From positions 187,407 to 251,406 of the forward strand of contig NW_002476369.1 in the NCBI RefSeq assembly GCF_000189635.1: a DNA stretch of 64,000 bases, given 5' to 3'. Source of the stretch: Tetrahymena thermophila SB210. Its lineage: Eukaryota; Ciliophora; Oligohymenophorea; Hymenostomatida; Tetrahymenidae. The notes beneath the pieces are model-generated. The model did not search any database, was not told the DNA's origin, and worked only from the letters and a program-made list of their open reading frames with translations. The position numbers and the translations under genes were made by a program. Of this stretch, positions 1 through 13,000 are shown piece by piece (position 1 is the stretch's first letter; each line of letters starts with the position of its first letter).

Positions 1-70
1 TAACTTGAAAATTTTTAATATTTTAAATAAATTATTTAAAATTGAATATAAAATATTGAAAATGATTTAC

Positions 71-3000
71 TAAAGATTTAAAGATAGAGAAGTAATCTTC
101 TAGCACTTTCCTAAAGACTAAGAAATTTAGTTTGCTCCTTCAACTTAAATATTATTCTTTCTTATAAATAAAAAAATTATTAATTAAATTTATTTTTTTT
201 TAAAAGACAATTAATTATTTATTATTTTTAAAATTGATAACCTAAGATTTAGCTCTAAATTTATAATATTCTGGCACTTCTCTAAAGCTAAAGCAATGAA
301 TTATGCTCCTTCTTTTTGAATATTATTCTCACTAATAATTAAACAATAAGAAATTAAAAAAGAAATTAAATATTATAAAATAGATAACCTAAGATTTAGC
401 TCTAAATTTATAATATTCTGACACTTCTCTAAAGCTAAAGCAATGAATTAGGCTCCTTCTTTTTGAATATTATTATCACTAATAATTAAACAATAAGAAA
501 TTAAAAAAGAAATTAAATATTATAAAATAGATAACCTAAGATTTAGCTTTAAATTTTAAATATTCTGACACTTCTCTAAAGCTAAAGCAAATTCTTTGGC
601 TCCTTCTGCTTGAATTTTATTATGTCTAATAAATAAAGATAAAAAACAAATTTATTTAAAAAATTATTAAATTTATAAACACAATAAATAATAAATATAA
701 ATTTAAAACAATAATGTAATTAACTACATGTAATATTAAATATTATTTTTTGCTAAAAATAAATAAAAATAGTATTGGTATATTATATTATTAATTACTC
801 AAAATATAGGGATAAATTGGTGACGTCCTAGCACTTTGATAAAGCTAAAGCAATTTATTTAGCTCCTTCTGCTTGAATTTTATTTGAGCTGATAAATAAA
901 AATAAAAAAATAGATTTATAAAAAACTATTAGATATTAAAAATGTTAAAAATGAAAATCAACTCAAAATTTATTTAAATAATTTGTATTTTTTTGAAAAT
1001 TAAAACAAATAATTAATTTGAATATAAAGTTAATTTAGTAAGATAAAATTAATAACTTAAGCTATAAAGATAAATAGGAGATATTCTGACAACTTTATAA
1101 AGCCATAGAAATATATTGAGCTCCTTCATCTTGAATATCATTATAACTAATAAACAAAAATAAAATAATTTTAAATTGTTGCTAGATAAAAATTTCAAAA
1201 TAAAATTCAGGCTTTTAATTGAAATATTACTAAAATATAAACATTTAAAAAAAATATATTTTACCTAAAATCAAGAGTAAGATTATTAATATTCTCAAGT
1301 TTTTTTAAAGTATAAGAAATAGATTTGGCTCCTTCAGCTTCTATGTTGTTCTAACTAGAAAGTAAATATTATGAAAATTGAATAAATCATTATGAAATTA
1401 TGTTTTTGTAATTACCTTAAGTTAAGCAATAATTTATTAATATTAAGTAATTTTTATAAAGCTTGAGCAATTTAGTTGGCTCCTTCTACTTGAATATCAT
1501 TTTGACTAAAAGATAAATATAAAAAAAAATATTATTAAAATTTGTTAAACAAAAAAAATAAATAATTAAAAACTTTTATTAAATAATTACCAAAAATTGA
1601 GTTTTAAATTTGTGATATTCTATAATTTTTGTAAAGATTGAGATATTTGTTTGACTTCTTCAACTTCAATTTCATTATAACTAAAAAATAAATTTAATAA
1701 AGATAAAAATATGTTTACAATTATACCTAAAATCAAGAGTTAAATTAGTAATATTCTATAATTTCTGTAAAGCTAAAGCTATTTGTGTAGTCCCTTCCAC
1801 CTCAATTTAATTCACACTAAATATTGATGTAAAAAAATATTAATTTATAATACAATTAATTTATTACCTTAAGTTAAGCAACAATTTATTAATATTAGGT
1901 AATTCTTATAAAGCTTGAGCAATTTAGTTGGCTCCTTCTACTTGAATATCATTTTGACTAAAAGATAAATATAAAAAAAATTATTATTAAAATTTGTTAA
2001 ACAAAAAAAATAAATAATTAAAACTTTTATTAAATAATTACCTAAAATTAAGTTTTAAATTAGTGATATTCTATAATTTTTGTAAAGATTGAGATATTTG
2101 TTTGATTTCTTCAACTTCAATTTCATTCTCACTAAAAAATAAATTTAATAAAGATAAAAATATGTTTACAATTATACGTAAAATCAAGAGTTAAATTAGT
2201 AATATTCTATAATTTCTGTAAAGCTAAAGCTATTTGTGTAGTCGCTTCCACCTCAATTTAATTATAACTAAATATTGATGTAAAAAAATTTTAATTTATA
2301 ATTTTTAATATTAAAAAAAAAAATATTTAAACATAAAATTTATATTTTTATTCAATTATAATTGAAGCTTAATTTCCAAAATAATTTAGCTTGAATTCCT
2401 TAGTTATTCCGCCTCGTCAGATGGTATTTTAAAAAAACGAGGACAGAGGAATTATGTTAATTCTAAAATTTATTTTTTACAAAATTTACTGTGTTCACTA
2501 TTTTCATTGAAGCTAATAATAGAAGCTCACCAAAAATATATAACTTTTAAAAAAGATAAATGTAAATAAAATGAATTACGAAAGATTTAGATGAAGTTTA
2601 GAAATATATTTATTTAGTTGTAAAGCTTATGACAATTGTTTAGCACCTTCTTTTTAGATATAATAATAACTAATAAAATAAATTATGATTAATGTAAGTC
2701 GCTTTCAAAATAATTACTATGATTAAAGATTCTAAAAATGTACAGAATTAGCATAAAATTATTTACCTAAGATTTAGAGTTAAATTAGTGATTCTCTTAT
2801 GTCTTTCTAAGGCTTTAGCAATTAATTATATTTCTTCTTTTTTAAAACGTCTCTCTCTTTATCTAACAAAATGAATTTATTAAATAAAATATATCAATCA
2901 TATAAAAAATAAAATATTATATTTCTATCTATCTACAGCTAACAAATTAATAAGAAATTGAAATTAAAAATAATCACAAATTACTTAAAATCTATTTCAA

Positions 3001-3727
3001 CAGTTTATTATTCCTAAATTTAATAAAGATTTTCCACAGAATCTACTTAAATTTATGTATATGCAAAGTCACTGATTTAATTGATGAGTTGAATTATTTT
3101 ATCCTTCGTTTAATTGAGATTTTCTAAATTAAATTAACTTCTATTAAGATTATCAATAGATTCTAGCATTTGTGATTTATAATCTTCTTATTTTTATAAA
3201 TTCTCCTTTATAATATCTGAAAATAAATCATTTTGTTTGTCTTAATTTTGGTGGCAATTAAGAATAATTTCTTTAAGTTTTTCCTTTTATGAAAGTTTAT
3301 TGTATAGATCAAGAGGATATTCAAAATTATCATATCTCATTTAAATATTCTTTAATGTTTCTTTTTCTTTTTTTTCTATAAGCGAAATTATTTCCTTTTT
3401 CAATATATTATAGAAATTTTAAACTTTTTGAAGGTCCTACATTACTAGATCTTCCTTTTACTTCATATCCTTAATTTGATTAAATATCTAAGAATCTTCT
3501 AAAATTGGCCAACCTTTAATTATTGTATTGAAATCACTGTCTAGAAATTTAATTAAAGGTATAAATTTAAAAGACTATTCTGTTAAACAATCTAAGCATT
3601 TGAGTAATTATCCATCTTAGTAATGATCGCTTCTCAACATTTATAATCTTTAATTATGAATAGGACAGAGCTTATAATTTTACAATAATAATTATTCATT
3701 ATTGCGCTGCTATGAAATTTAATCCAT
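71..3727 (-). CDS. B-box-like / coiled-coil / leucine-rich-repeat protein, partial (3' end off the left edge)
   Basis: Sixteen exons are visible on the minus strand: 3727-2985, 2862-2767, 2669-2580, 2267-2178, 2131-2042, 1957-1868, 1816-1727, 1680-1591, 1505-1416, 1354-1265, 1146-1057, 888-799, 625-536, 478-389, 331-242, 160-71. All introns have GT..AG ends and phase 2, and no TGA occurs in frame. Exon 1 starts MDQISQQRNN, has a B-box-like cluster C21-x2-H24-x19-C44-x2-C47, then about 190 residues of Glu/Lys/Gln-rich coiled coil. Each later exon is 90 bp (the first 96) and encodes one ribonuclease-inhibitor-type LRR, for example NNIQKEGAQFIALALEKC followed by L-x-L-x-L. About 700 residues are seen. 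The start is supported by the neighbour's matching MDQI start. Probably a protein-protein recognition protein; the ligand is unknown. The C-terminus lies outside the window. Confidence 0.9.
1382..2290 (-). repeat. Tandem duplication of a three-exon LRR block (~451 bp)
   Basis: Exons at 1416, 1591 and 1727 recur at 1868, 2042 and 2178, offsets of 452, 451 and 451 bp. Exons and the introns between them are near-identical, so three LRRs were gained in one recent event. The copied exons remain in phase 2 and open. Confidence 0.92.
2268..2579. other. Long LRR-gene intron with a GC-richer foldable island
   Basis: This intron of the LRR gene is 312 bp, against about 45-250 bp for the others. At 2394-2453 it holds nested inverted repeats: AATTCC (2394-2399) pairs with GGAATT (2448-2453), and CCTCGT (2412-2417) pairs with ACGAGG (2437-2442), leaving an asymmetric internal loop and a 19-nt apical loop. 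A plus-strand frame (about 2366-2632, TGA stop) is also open and unusually protein-like, including RNYVNSKIYFLQNLL. It could be an intron-hosted structured RNA, for instance snoRNA-like, or a fragment of an inserted element; I cannot decide. Confidence 0.35.
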
Positions 3728-4215
3728 ATATTTCTAAAAATAAGAAGAGGCTATATTATTATTACTTCTTACTTAATTCTTATTTACTTTCTTTTTTTTT
3801 AATTATCGAAATTTTTAATTAATAAATAATTATAAAATTATCCACTACAAATTTAGTTTTTAATAAAAAAGTGAAAAATAAAATTGCCTTTTTAATTGTT
3901 CGCTTATTTTTGAATTTAAAAATTAAGAAACAATCGAAAATTAAGAAAAAATATTAAAGAGTGTATACATTTTTTATAAAACAAATATTCTTTTATCATT
4001 AATTAATTAATAATTAATTTTTTCATAAATCATTTTAAATATACCTTAATTTTTAAGTCTTTTAATTATTTATTAATTGCTCTTAATTACGTTTATAATT
4101 AATTATTTTAATTTTTACCTCTTAAAAAAATGGGGATACAAATTGTTAAATCTTAGTTAATAGAGTATGAATATATTATGTAGATTACTTTGTTAAATTT
4201 TTATATATTTTGTAT
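3728..4215. other. Intergenic spacer between two minus-strand genes
   Basis: AT-rich spacer between the 3' end of the SPRY-like gene and the start of the LRR gene. It should contain the LRR gene's promoter and the neighbour's 3' UTR. I see no further gene, only short A/T runs and one mildly GC-richer patch near 4130. Confidence 0.5.
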
Positions 4216-6156
4216 TCAATTTATAAATTGATTCACAATAAAAGCTTCTTTTAAAATATATTTAATATTTTCATAATATAAGTAAAAATAAAGATTAAGA
4301 TCATTAAGATCAATTAAATTATTTTTGAGTTCATCTTTTAATTCTAATTTATACTAATAATTTGGAAAATCTACTATTTCTAAAATTTATCCTTCTAGCC
4401 AAACTCTCATTTCTATCATATCTTCCATATTTAATCTAAATGAATCTCCTTTTGTGAGTTTATCTATTCCATATCCGCCTTTATACTTAATTTATCTTTA
4501 TTCGTATTTTAAACAGCAAGAAAGCTTGTTTTTGTAACCATAATTTTGATTAAAATCAGATTTTTGCATTAATCCTAAAATGAAGTTAGTACTATTTTCA
4601 TTGTTTACATTAAATTATATTCTAAATACATACTTTTTTTCTTTTTCTAAAGAACTATCCCAAATACAGTTTGGTGCATAATTTTTATATTTTCCACTGT
4701 ACTATTACTAATTTATCCAAGCTTCAATAGATTCATCACTATTTTTAACAATTTAAATTCTCTAAACACCATCTACAAAATCAGATTTTACTAATTCGAT
4801 ATTTCTCAGTATATTAGTTTTATTTTCTTTAGGTATCAAATCAAAAACAGGAAATGTTTTTAAAATTTAATCTAATTCATTTTGTTTAAAATCGTAAAGA
4901 AATCTTTTTGCCTAATGTCTAATGGCATTGGTTTCACTTTCATCAAAGTTATTTCGAATTTCAAATTACTTTTTCAAATTTATCAACTTAATTAGATGTT
5001 AAAGTGAATCATCAGATAATTCTTAAAAACAATTAAATTCTTCTTATTAATCACATATTTATATTTGATCAATGCTTTTCATTAGAGGATAGCATTTAGA
5101 AAAAATACCTTTCAAAAATGAAATTGTGTTTTGATTGATAAAATTTGTTTTATTCTCTAAAATCTTGCAAATATTTTATATTCTTTCAGATTATTAAATT
5201 TATTAGGAATATTATTAACTGTTTTCTAAGTTAATTAGATGATTCATAAACTCATTTATTTCTTCAAATTTTGTCTCACTTATCTCTTGGAACTTAATTG
5301 GTTCCCTGCCTTGCTAAAATATATTTACGAACTCCATCTGTTCAATAAAGGGGTTTAATTTTTCTAGATTTTTTCTAAGGGAATCTAAGAATTCACATGT
5401 ACAAAAATTTGATTTATTTGATACCAATTGCATAATAGTTTCTAAGTTACTGTAATTTAAATTAATATTATTTTAATTAAGTTAAGGAAAAAAATAAATA
5501 TTTTCCAGCAAAGAAGATATTTCTATTCTTATTTTGTTAGGGGTATCAAAATCAGCTTATTATTTAACTTTACAGCACTGATCAAGTAGATTTTAGAGCT
5601 ACAAACTAATTTCTTCTTTTTAAGATTAAATTTATGTTAGAAAAGCTTTGCATTAATTATTTAAAACATCAAAAGAATGCTATTTTCCTTCTTAAAATAT
5701 TTATTGAAGTTTGTCAATCTGCGATATTTGTTTGTATTATTATAGGATTTGTTCTTTTTCAAAAGAAATTTCAAGAGCTTGTTTAAGAATTTTCTTTTGG
5801 ACATTTTCAATTTTAATGTTTATTTCATATTTAAGCTCAGTAAAGTATTTTGTAATCCTTTAAACAACAGAGTTTGAGGTATCAGAATTTTAATATTACT
5901 ATAATAACTTCTATAATATTGTATTGTCGTTGACAGGAGGCCATTTCTGAAGAATTTAAGATTGAGGCTATTGGATTATTTTTTAAATCTAAATGTAATC
6001 AATTCCTTTAAAATCATGATCATCATCTACACAATCAATGCAATAAAAGATTTAAGCTTCATTTTAATCTGATATTTAATTCACTCTTAAAAAAGAAATT
6101 TAATTATTAGAATGCTTTTAACAATTTTAAATTGTCTAATGCGCTATTTAGTCCAT
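4216..6156 (-). CDS. B-box-like / coiled-coil / SPRY-like protein, 646 aa, intronless
   Basis: A single frame open from ATG (6156) to TGA (4216) with many in-frame TAA/TAG codons as Gln. The N-terminus MDQIAHQTIQNCQKH gives C12-x2-H15-x23-C39-x2-C42, a B-box-like Cys/His cluster, as in the LRR gene next door. Residues about 90-460 are Gln/Lys/Glu-rich and predicted coiled coil. The last ~160 residues resemble a SPRY/B30.2-type fold, with FILGLMQ, a GGYGIDKL loop, GDSFRLNMED, and VWLEGQILEIVDF near the end. The B-box, coiled-coil, SPRY order recalls metazoan TRIM proteins but there is no RING. The role is unknown; protein-ligand recognition is the reasonable guess. The shared N-terminus suggests both genes come from one family with swapped C-terminal modules. 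Confidence 0.86.
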
Positions 6157-7096
6157 TTCTTTATATTTTGTTATTAACTACTACAATTTAATTGACCTAA
6201 TTAATTAATGATTTTTTTAAAATTAATCAGAAAATTTAATTAAAAATAGCTAGCTATACTATAGGAGAAAACAATTAAAATTTCAATTTACATTTATTGT
6301 ATAAATATAGTATAATCTCTCTACATATGTTAAGCAGTCTCTGAACTAAATTAATAGTCCAAAATAGAGAGGCCATTAATATTCACACTATTTATCTAAA
6401 TTTCATAAAAATGCTAATTAATGAGGATTTAAGGTTGGTAATTTAATATTCTTAATACAATTAAAAATTTAATAAATTTGCTATTTCAGGAAAGAATTTA
6501 TTTTTTGAAGAAATTTAAATGCGATTAGTAATTAATAACTCAATTAGGAAACTAAAAAAATAAATTTATTTAAAGCTTATATACCTGTATGCAAATTTGA
6601 ATTATAATCCTAATTTAAATCTATTTTAAAAAATGTTAATTTTTTAATTAATTAATTAAGATTCGAGATCTTTCTTTTTAGTTTTATAAAAATTTATCTG
6701 ATGAGAATGAGTAGAAAAGAAAAGATATTAGATAGCAAATAGTATATTTAGAATGGATATCAAAAAAGGTAAAATTTATGAATTCAATAAAGAATATTCA
6801 ATAACATCATAATTTTTTGGTCATCATTATTTGAATTGAGAAATAAAAATTATTAGAATAAATCTATTAGAAACAAACATATCATCAGAATAATGTTAGA
6901 TGCTTTTGAGCTATTTGTTAAAACAACTAATTAAATCTAACTATTGAAAAATAATCATATTATATGATTTATTTATATAGTAAATAAATAAACTAAAGGA
7001 TATTTGATAAATAAATTAGATAGATAAATAAGTATTAGTTAACTAAATAGAAAGATTAATATTCCATCATAGCATAGTAAAAAAAGTTTAGCAAAA
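6157..7096. other. Divergent intergenic region
   Basis: About 940 bp separate the divergently transcribed SPRY-like gene and the UBR ligase gene, so both promoters should lie here. It is AT-rich with short homopolymer runs. Only very short chance frames are present and I can support no gene. Confidence 0.5.
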
Positions 7097-10000
7097 ATGA
7101 GGAAAAGGGAGACTTAGATTTTAGGGGCAGCAGCAGGTGCTTTTTCTGTTGCAGCACTGGCTTGGTATATTTATAAAAAAAAGTATAGCAAGCAGACCTA
7201 TCAATAAAAAATTCAAAAGCTTCTCGAAAAGACCATCTATAATGGTTTTAATAAAAAGTTATTTTCAGAAGCATTTTAGGAAACTTCAAGTGAAATTAAT
7301 ACGAAACTTGAGGAAATTTTTAGTGATTAAAAGTTTTTAGGTCAAATTTCTTGTAGTAATTACATTAGCAATAACAAAGTAGGATTTTATTGTCTAGATT
7401 GTGAAGGAAATCCCCTTTTAGACTCAAATCAAATGGGATAATGTTCAGATTGCTTTAGCAAAGCTAATCATGAAGGGCATAGATATTCCTAAATAAATAT
7501 TGATAAAATTTAAATATCCTGCAAATGCGGAGACAGCAACTTTTTAAAGTCTTAAGGTAAATATGGTTTGAAGCAAAGATGGTTAAATATTTTTTAATTT
7601 AATAAAAATTCTTTTTAAATTTAAAATTATTCGACATTTTTGATTAATAATGAAATTAAAGAAATATTAATGCATTTATAAAAAGTTATCTTAAAAAATT
7701 AAAACAATTTTTACATACAATCAATAATAAAAATCATAATTTGTTTTCTTCTCAGTTTACAGATATAACTTTTAGTATTAAGATTTAAATCCTTTAAAAT
7801 TTATTTATTTATTTTGAGCAAATTTATAAGTTAATATCTAAGTTTAATTATCTAAAATAAAATAAAATTTGATAGATATTGAACACATTTATTTCGAATA
7901 AGAATATTTTAGAATATTAATTGTGATATATTTTATATTATTCAAGGTTATTTCAAATATTCTAGAATTACTTTTTAATTATTTTAGATTAAATCTTTTT
8001 TAATATCTTAATTATTGAATGAGAGCTCTTTTTTAAAAATTGTATTAAATAAAAAAATGAATTATTTTTTATAAAAACATAACAAATATTTTTAGAAATA
8101 ATGAATTAATAAAAGACAAATTTAATAGTTGATTGGAATTGTTAAAAAATTTTAATATGTTTCTTTGTTTTTCTTCAATTTAATTCTTAACAAATACTAA
8201 TAAAGTTATTTTTCAAATTGTATTGTTTTTAATATATTTTTTATAAAATTATAAGAGCAACTTTTGATTTGATTATACAGTTTATAATTATTATTTTAAA
8301 AAATAGCATATTGCAAAGACCATAAGGGATTAACTGATGAATTGGAAAAAGAAATTAGAAATCTTTTAGAGCAGAATACTGAATTAGTGAATAACTTTAA
8401 CAAATTCTGGAAAGGAGTATTTTTATAATTATTTTTCATAATTGAAAATGCTAATAAAATGAGCATAGGAAATTAAGCTGGTTCTAATATTGTATCAATA
8501 ATAGATTAGCTATTTTATGAAGTTGTTAATTTGATAAAAAAGAATATGTGCTATGCAATATTGTTTTCTGATTTTTTAACTTCAAAAATCTATACACAGA
8601 AAGATTTAAACACAATAAAGAAACTTTTAATGCAACAATATACAGCTAATCCTTTGAACTCATAAAATGATGAAAAAAACTTTTTTAAAGCTTAGCAAAA
8701 TGCAGCTACAGAGGATGAAAGTATTATAGTAAATAGGATGCTCTATCACAACTGTAAGAATAATTAAGACATCTCATTCTACAGCACATCTTAAAGAATG
8801 AGCAGTCTTTGCAATTGTTCTTATTTAGAGAATATGATCAGATTCTCTTCTTATATTATCCCAGGAATCACAGTAGTTATTCAAGATGTTATAATTAATC
8901 TGCAAAGAATCCCCTCATTCAAAAAATTCACCAGTGGCATTCTTATTAAAATGCTCCATTTTGTTGAGAAAAGCTCAAAATTCTTATATGGAAATATCAC
9001 AGATTACTTCAAGTAAAATCATTATTTCTTTAATATTTAAATATGTTTATTGAAAAGACATTTCCAAAAAAATAAAAGAGCATTTCTTTCAAGAATTCAA
9101 AAAACATTTTAAATGAATAAAGTTATTTCTTTTTAATTTGTCACAAACTGAATAAAAAAATAATTAAATGACAGATAGAAATTAACTACTTTATTGACAA
9201 TTTAATATTTTATTAATATTAATAAAGTTTATTAATTATTAAATAATCATTAATAATGATTAATACAGTTTGTTGATAATTCAATAATTTATTGGTAATG
9301 ATTAGTAGAGTTTATTGATAATTTAATATTTTATTAATAATGATTAATAAATTTTATTGATAATTCAAAAATTTATTGATAATGATTAAAAATAGTTTAT
9401 TAATTATTAAATAATCATTAATAATGATTAATACAGTTTATTGATAATTCAATAATTTATTGGTAATGATTAATATAGTTTATTGATCGTTTAATATTTT
9501 ATTAATAATGATTAATATAGTTTATTGATAATTCAAAAATTTATTGATAATGATTAAAAATAGTTTATCAATTATTTAATAATTATTAATAATGATTAAT
9601 AGAGTTTATTGATGGTTTAATATTTTATAAATAATGATTAATACATTTTATTGATAGCTTAATAATTTATTAATAATGATTAATCAAGTTTATTGATAAT
9701 TCAATAATTTATTGATAATCATTAATAAAGTTTATTGATAATTTATTAATAATGATTAAGAAAGGGAAATGTTTTTTTCATTTTAGACAAATTATTAATA
9801 TTAAATAAAAATATAAAAAGCCCATATCTACTTGTTTAATAGTTCAGTTATCCAGTTGAATACGGATGCCAGATGGTGTTGGATATGAGTTAGTTTGCAA
9901 ACATGTTTACTATTTTGTGTAAGTACATTGAAGGAATTATATTGCAATAAGATTAATCTTAGGTAGAGCAAGTAAAGCAAATTTTTCAAAGTCTTAAATC

Positions 10001-13000
10001 TCTTACTTTGTAGAGTGAAGTTAATTTCTTAATACTGCTTACAGATACCACTTTTTTGGAGAATCTTCTGAAAACTCTTTCTAAGATAGAAAAGAGAGGT
10101 ATTCAAACATAATTAGGATCTTAAAAACAGTTTGTTCATACAACATAGATTAGTTAATGCTTAGATCTTTTGCTAGGGATTGTCTATTCGTTAATACGTG
10201 ATTTAACTTTTTTGGCTGATGAATTTGAGTCAGTGGCTGTATTAGAGAAACTTAAGCAATACACTTAAGAAAGTGACAAACCTGTTGCAATCAAGCTGAA
10301 AAATATATAAAAAGAAAATTTATATGAAAGAAATCATGAGATTCTCCAATTTATATTAAATAATTGGCTTATAAATTATGAGTCAGTTTAGTTCGATAAG
10401 AAGTCTATCAGCAATATGGTGAATTCCAAATAAGACTTTATATCATTTTCTTCGTTGATATCTATGATTTTATATTCAGTTGCTTACCGTGATTTTAAGG
10501 GTAAGGTAGAGCTAATCAATAAGGAAAGCATCATATCAACTTTGACTAAATATCTTGAAAATGAAAAAAGCATGAACATATTAAACTGCAATGACAAAGG
10601 CTCTAAAGACTATCAAGAAAAGATAAAGGCTTTATTCGTTGATCTTGATAGCAATATAATAAAAAATAACTTTTGTGTTTTCCATAAAGAGCTCTAAGTT
10701 TAGCAACTAAATCAGTTAAGCAATCAAGTCCAAATGACTCAAGACACGACATCGTTTACTTAATGTATTTATTTATTCTGCATGCAATGGTCTAACCACA
10801 ACAATGAAGTTATTCTGCTGCTTAGATAAATCTGCTTGCTAATAGCTGAAGAAAAGCTTTACAGCCAATTTTATGATCCTTTTTAGAAAATAGTTGAATA
10901 AATTGAATAAAATGGAGAACCTAAGAAAATCACAGCTCTTTAAGTCCCTGATATAAATTCAGAAATTAACAAATTTTCTGAAAATGTCTGCATTTCTTTC
11001 TTGACTTCTTATCATATTTAATTCCTCAAATCTAATTTTATAGCAAACTCATAGACTCCCTTAACTCTTGAAAAGATGGACATAAACCTAAGAAGTTCAA
11101 TTATATAATGTATAATTCAGCTATTTTTCTTTACAAATAATAGTTTAGCAATGAGTGAATACAAACAAATGTGCTTACAAGTTTTTAAGCCCTTCTAGAA
11201 GTTAGGAGTAAAAGGCGAAGAAATCCTCATTTAACTTGCAGACTTCGATTAAAAGAAGAAGAAATTCTCATTAAAAAAGTAATACATGCCATATGGTTCA
11301 AATCTTCATTTATGGAACCAAATGAGTGTTTATTAACAAGAATTTTTATCTTACACTAAAAATTTCAGCTCAGAAGTAACTGGCACAGTGCAAGATATAT
11401 TGTTTGTCTAAGAAGATTTTACATTTAACAAAATTGTTACAATTGACAATCTGACATATTAATTCAATTACTTGCCATAATTTTTAATTATAAATTTCAC
11501 TAAGTTCATTGCATCTGAAAAACTTATTGAAAATCTCAAAAGCCTTTTAATTGGAATAACAAATATCCCAAAGAATATCTACTTATTAACCTTCCTCTAG
11601 TATATTGTTTACTTCATTAAAGAATCCAAGCATTCTCCTCAGCTATTTGCAGACATAGAATAACAATATAAACCATCTCTCTTCAAACATTTATATGAAA
11701 TGTACATCAAATCAAACCTCCTCCAAACTTTCTTCTTGAATATAATCTAAGTCAAAGACACTTAAAACATTCAAGAAGGTACTAAGCTCCTTCTTAAAAT
11801 GTAATTTATTTTTTATTAAGCTAATTTTCATTCATTTTCACTTAAATCTTATAAAGGTCCATTTTAATTATCTTAATTTCTCACAAAAAACCAAAATAGC
11901 ATTCAAGTTTCATTCATATTTTTATTTACTGATTAATTTTATATTAATTTTTTCAACTTCTTCTTTTTGTTTATACTTTTACTTTAAGTTCACTATTAAA
12001 ATTTATTTATTTGAAGGTTTTATTAAATAAAATAAACTTTTTAATTCACTAAATAATTGAAATAGCAATTAAATGGATTTATATTTTTAATTTAATTAAT
12101 AGAAATTTACTATTTTTATCATTTTAAATGCTACATATAGCTTAAAGAATTATATTTTTTAAAAAATAGGATTAATAAAATTATTTAAGAAGAGGAAGGA
12201 ATCGTGGATAACGCACAAAATGAAAATTAGGAATTACCTTTAACAGCTGAAGAAATTGAGAAATAAAAGGAAGAATAGAGAAAGAAGAAGATTGAAGAAG
12301 CTAAAAGAAAACAATAAGAAATGTTGCAAAAATTTGCATAATAAAGAAATAATTTCTAGCAGAAGCAAGACGGTAAAGAGGAAGAATAGAAAAATGAAGT
12401 TGTTTCTGAAAATCTCACACTGCTAAAAAAATAAAGCGTGGTGAAAGATTAGGAAAATGAAGCAGAATATTGCAGTATTTGCTCTGAGTAAATTGAAAAG
12501 AACTCTGAGTTTGGATATCCAATTTACATTAAATCAGTAAATACTTTGAATTTCCTTAAATAGGAGAAGAACTCTTCTGACTAGAATCAATAGGATGATT
12601 TTTATATTAGTGTTAACTCTTGTGGGCATTTTTATCATTATACTTGTTGGTAAGACTATTAATCTAAGAATTCTGCCAGAAACGAGAGAAATGCTCATTT
12701 GTATAGGAACGAATCTGAAATTCCATGCTCTCTGTGCAAGAGACTTGCCAATAATTTCATTCAATACATTCCTGAAAACATGAGATAGAAATATTCCAGC
12801 AAGAAGCTTAACAAAGATAATAGTTTAGTTTTTTCTTCTTAGAAATTAAAGGATACACTTTAATAACTCACCTCTTTATAGATTGATCAAGAAGAAAAAA
12901 TAAACTAGGAAAATATTAAATTCTTTGATAGTATTGAAACTGTGTAGGAAGAAGTCTTAGAAGAAAATTTATTGAGGGGAGAAGAAGAAGTGAAAGAGGA

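Noticed and set aside
6316..6381. CTCTCTA...TAGAGAG inverted repeat between the divergent genes
   Set aside because: Seven-base arms separated by about 50 bases are expected by chance at this composition and length.
8798..9016. Separate small proteins at 8798-9016, 10455-10697, 12595-12783 and 14128-14385
   Set aside because: Pieces or off-frame shadows of the UBR ligase, cut up when TAA and TAG are read as stops.
12534..12764. Minus-strand frame opposite the RING region of the ligase
   Set aside because: Antisense shadow of a strongly supported coding exon.
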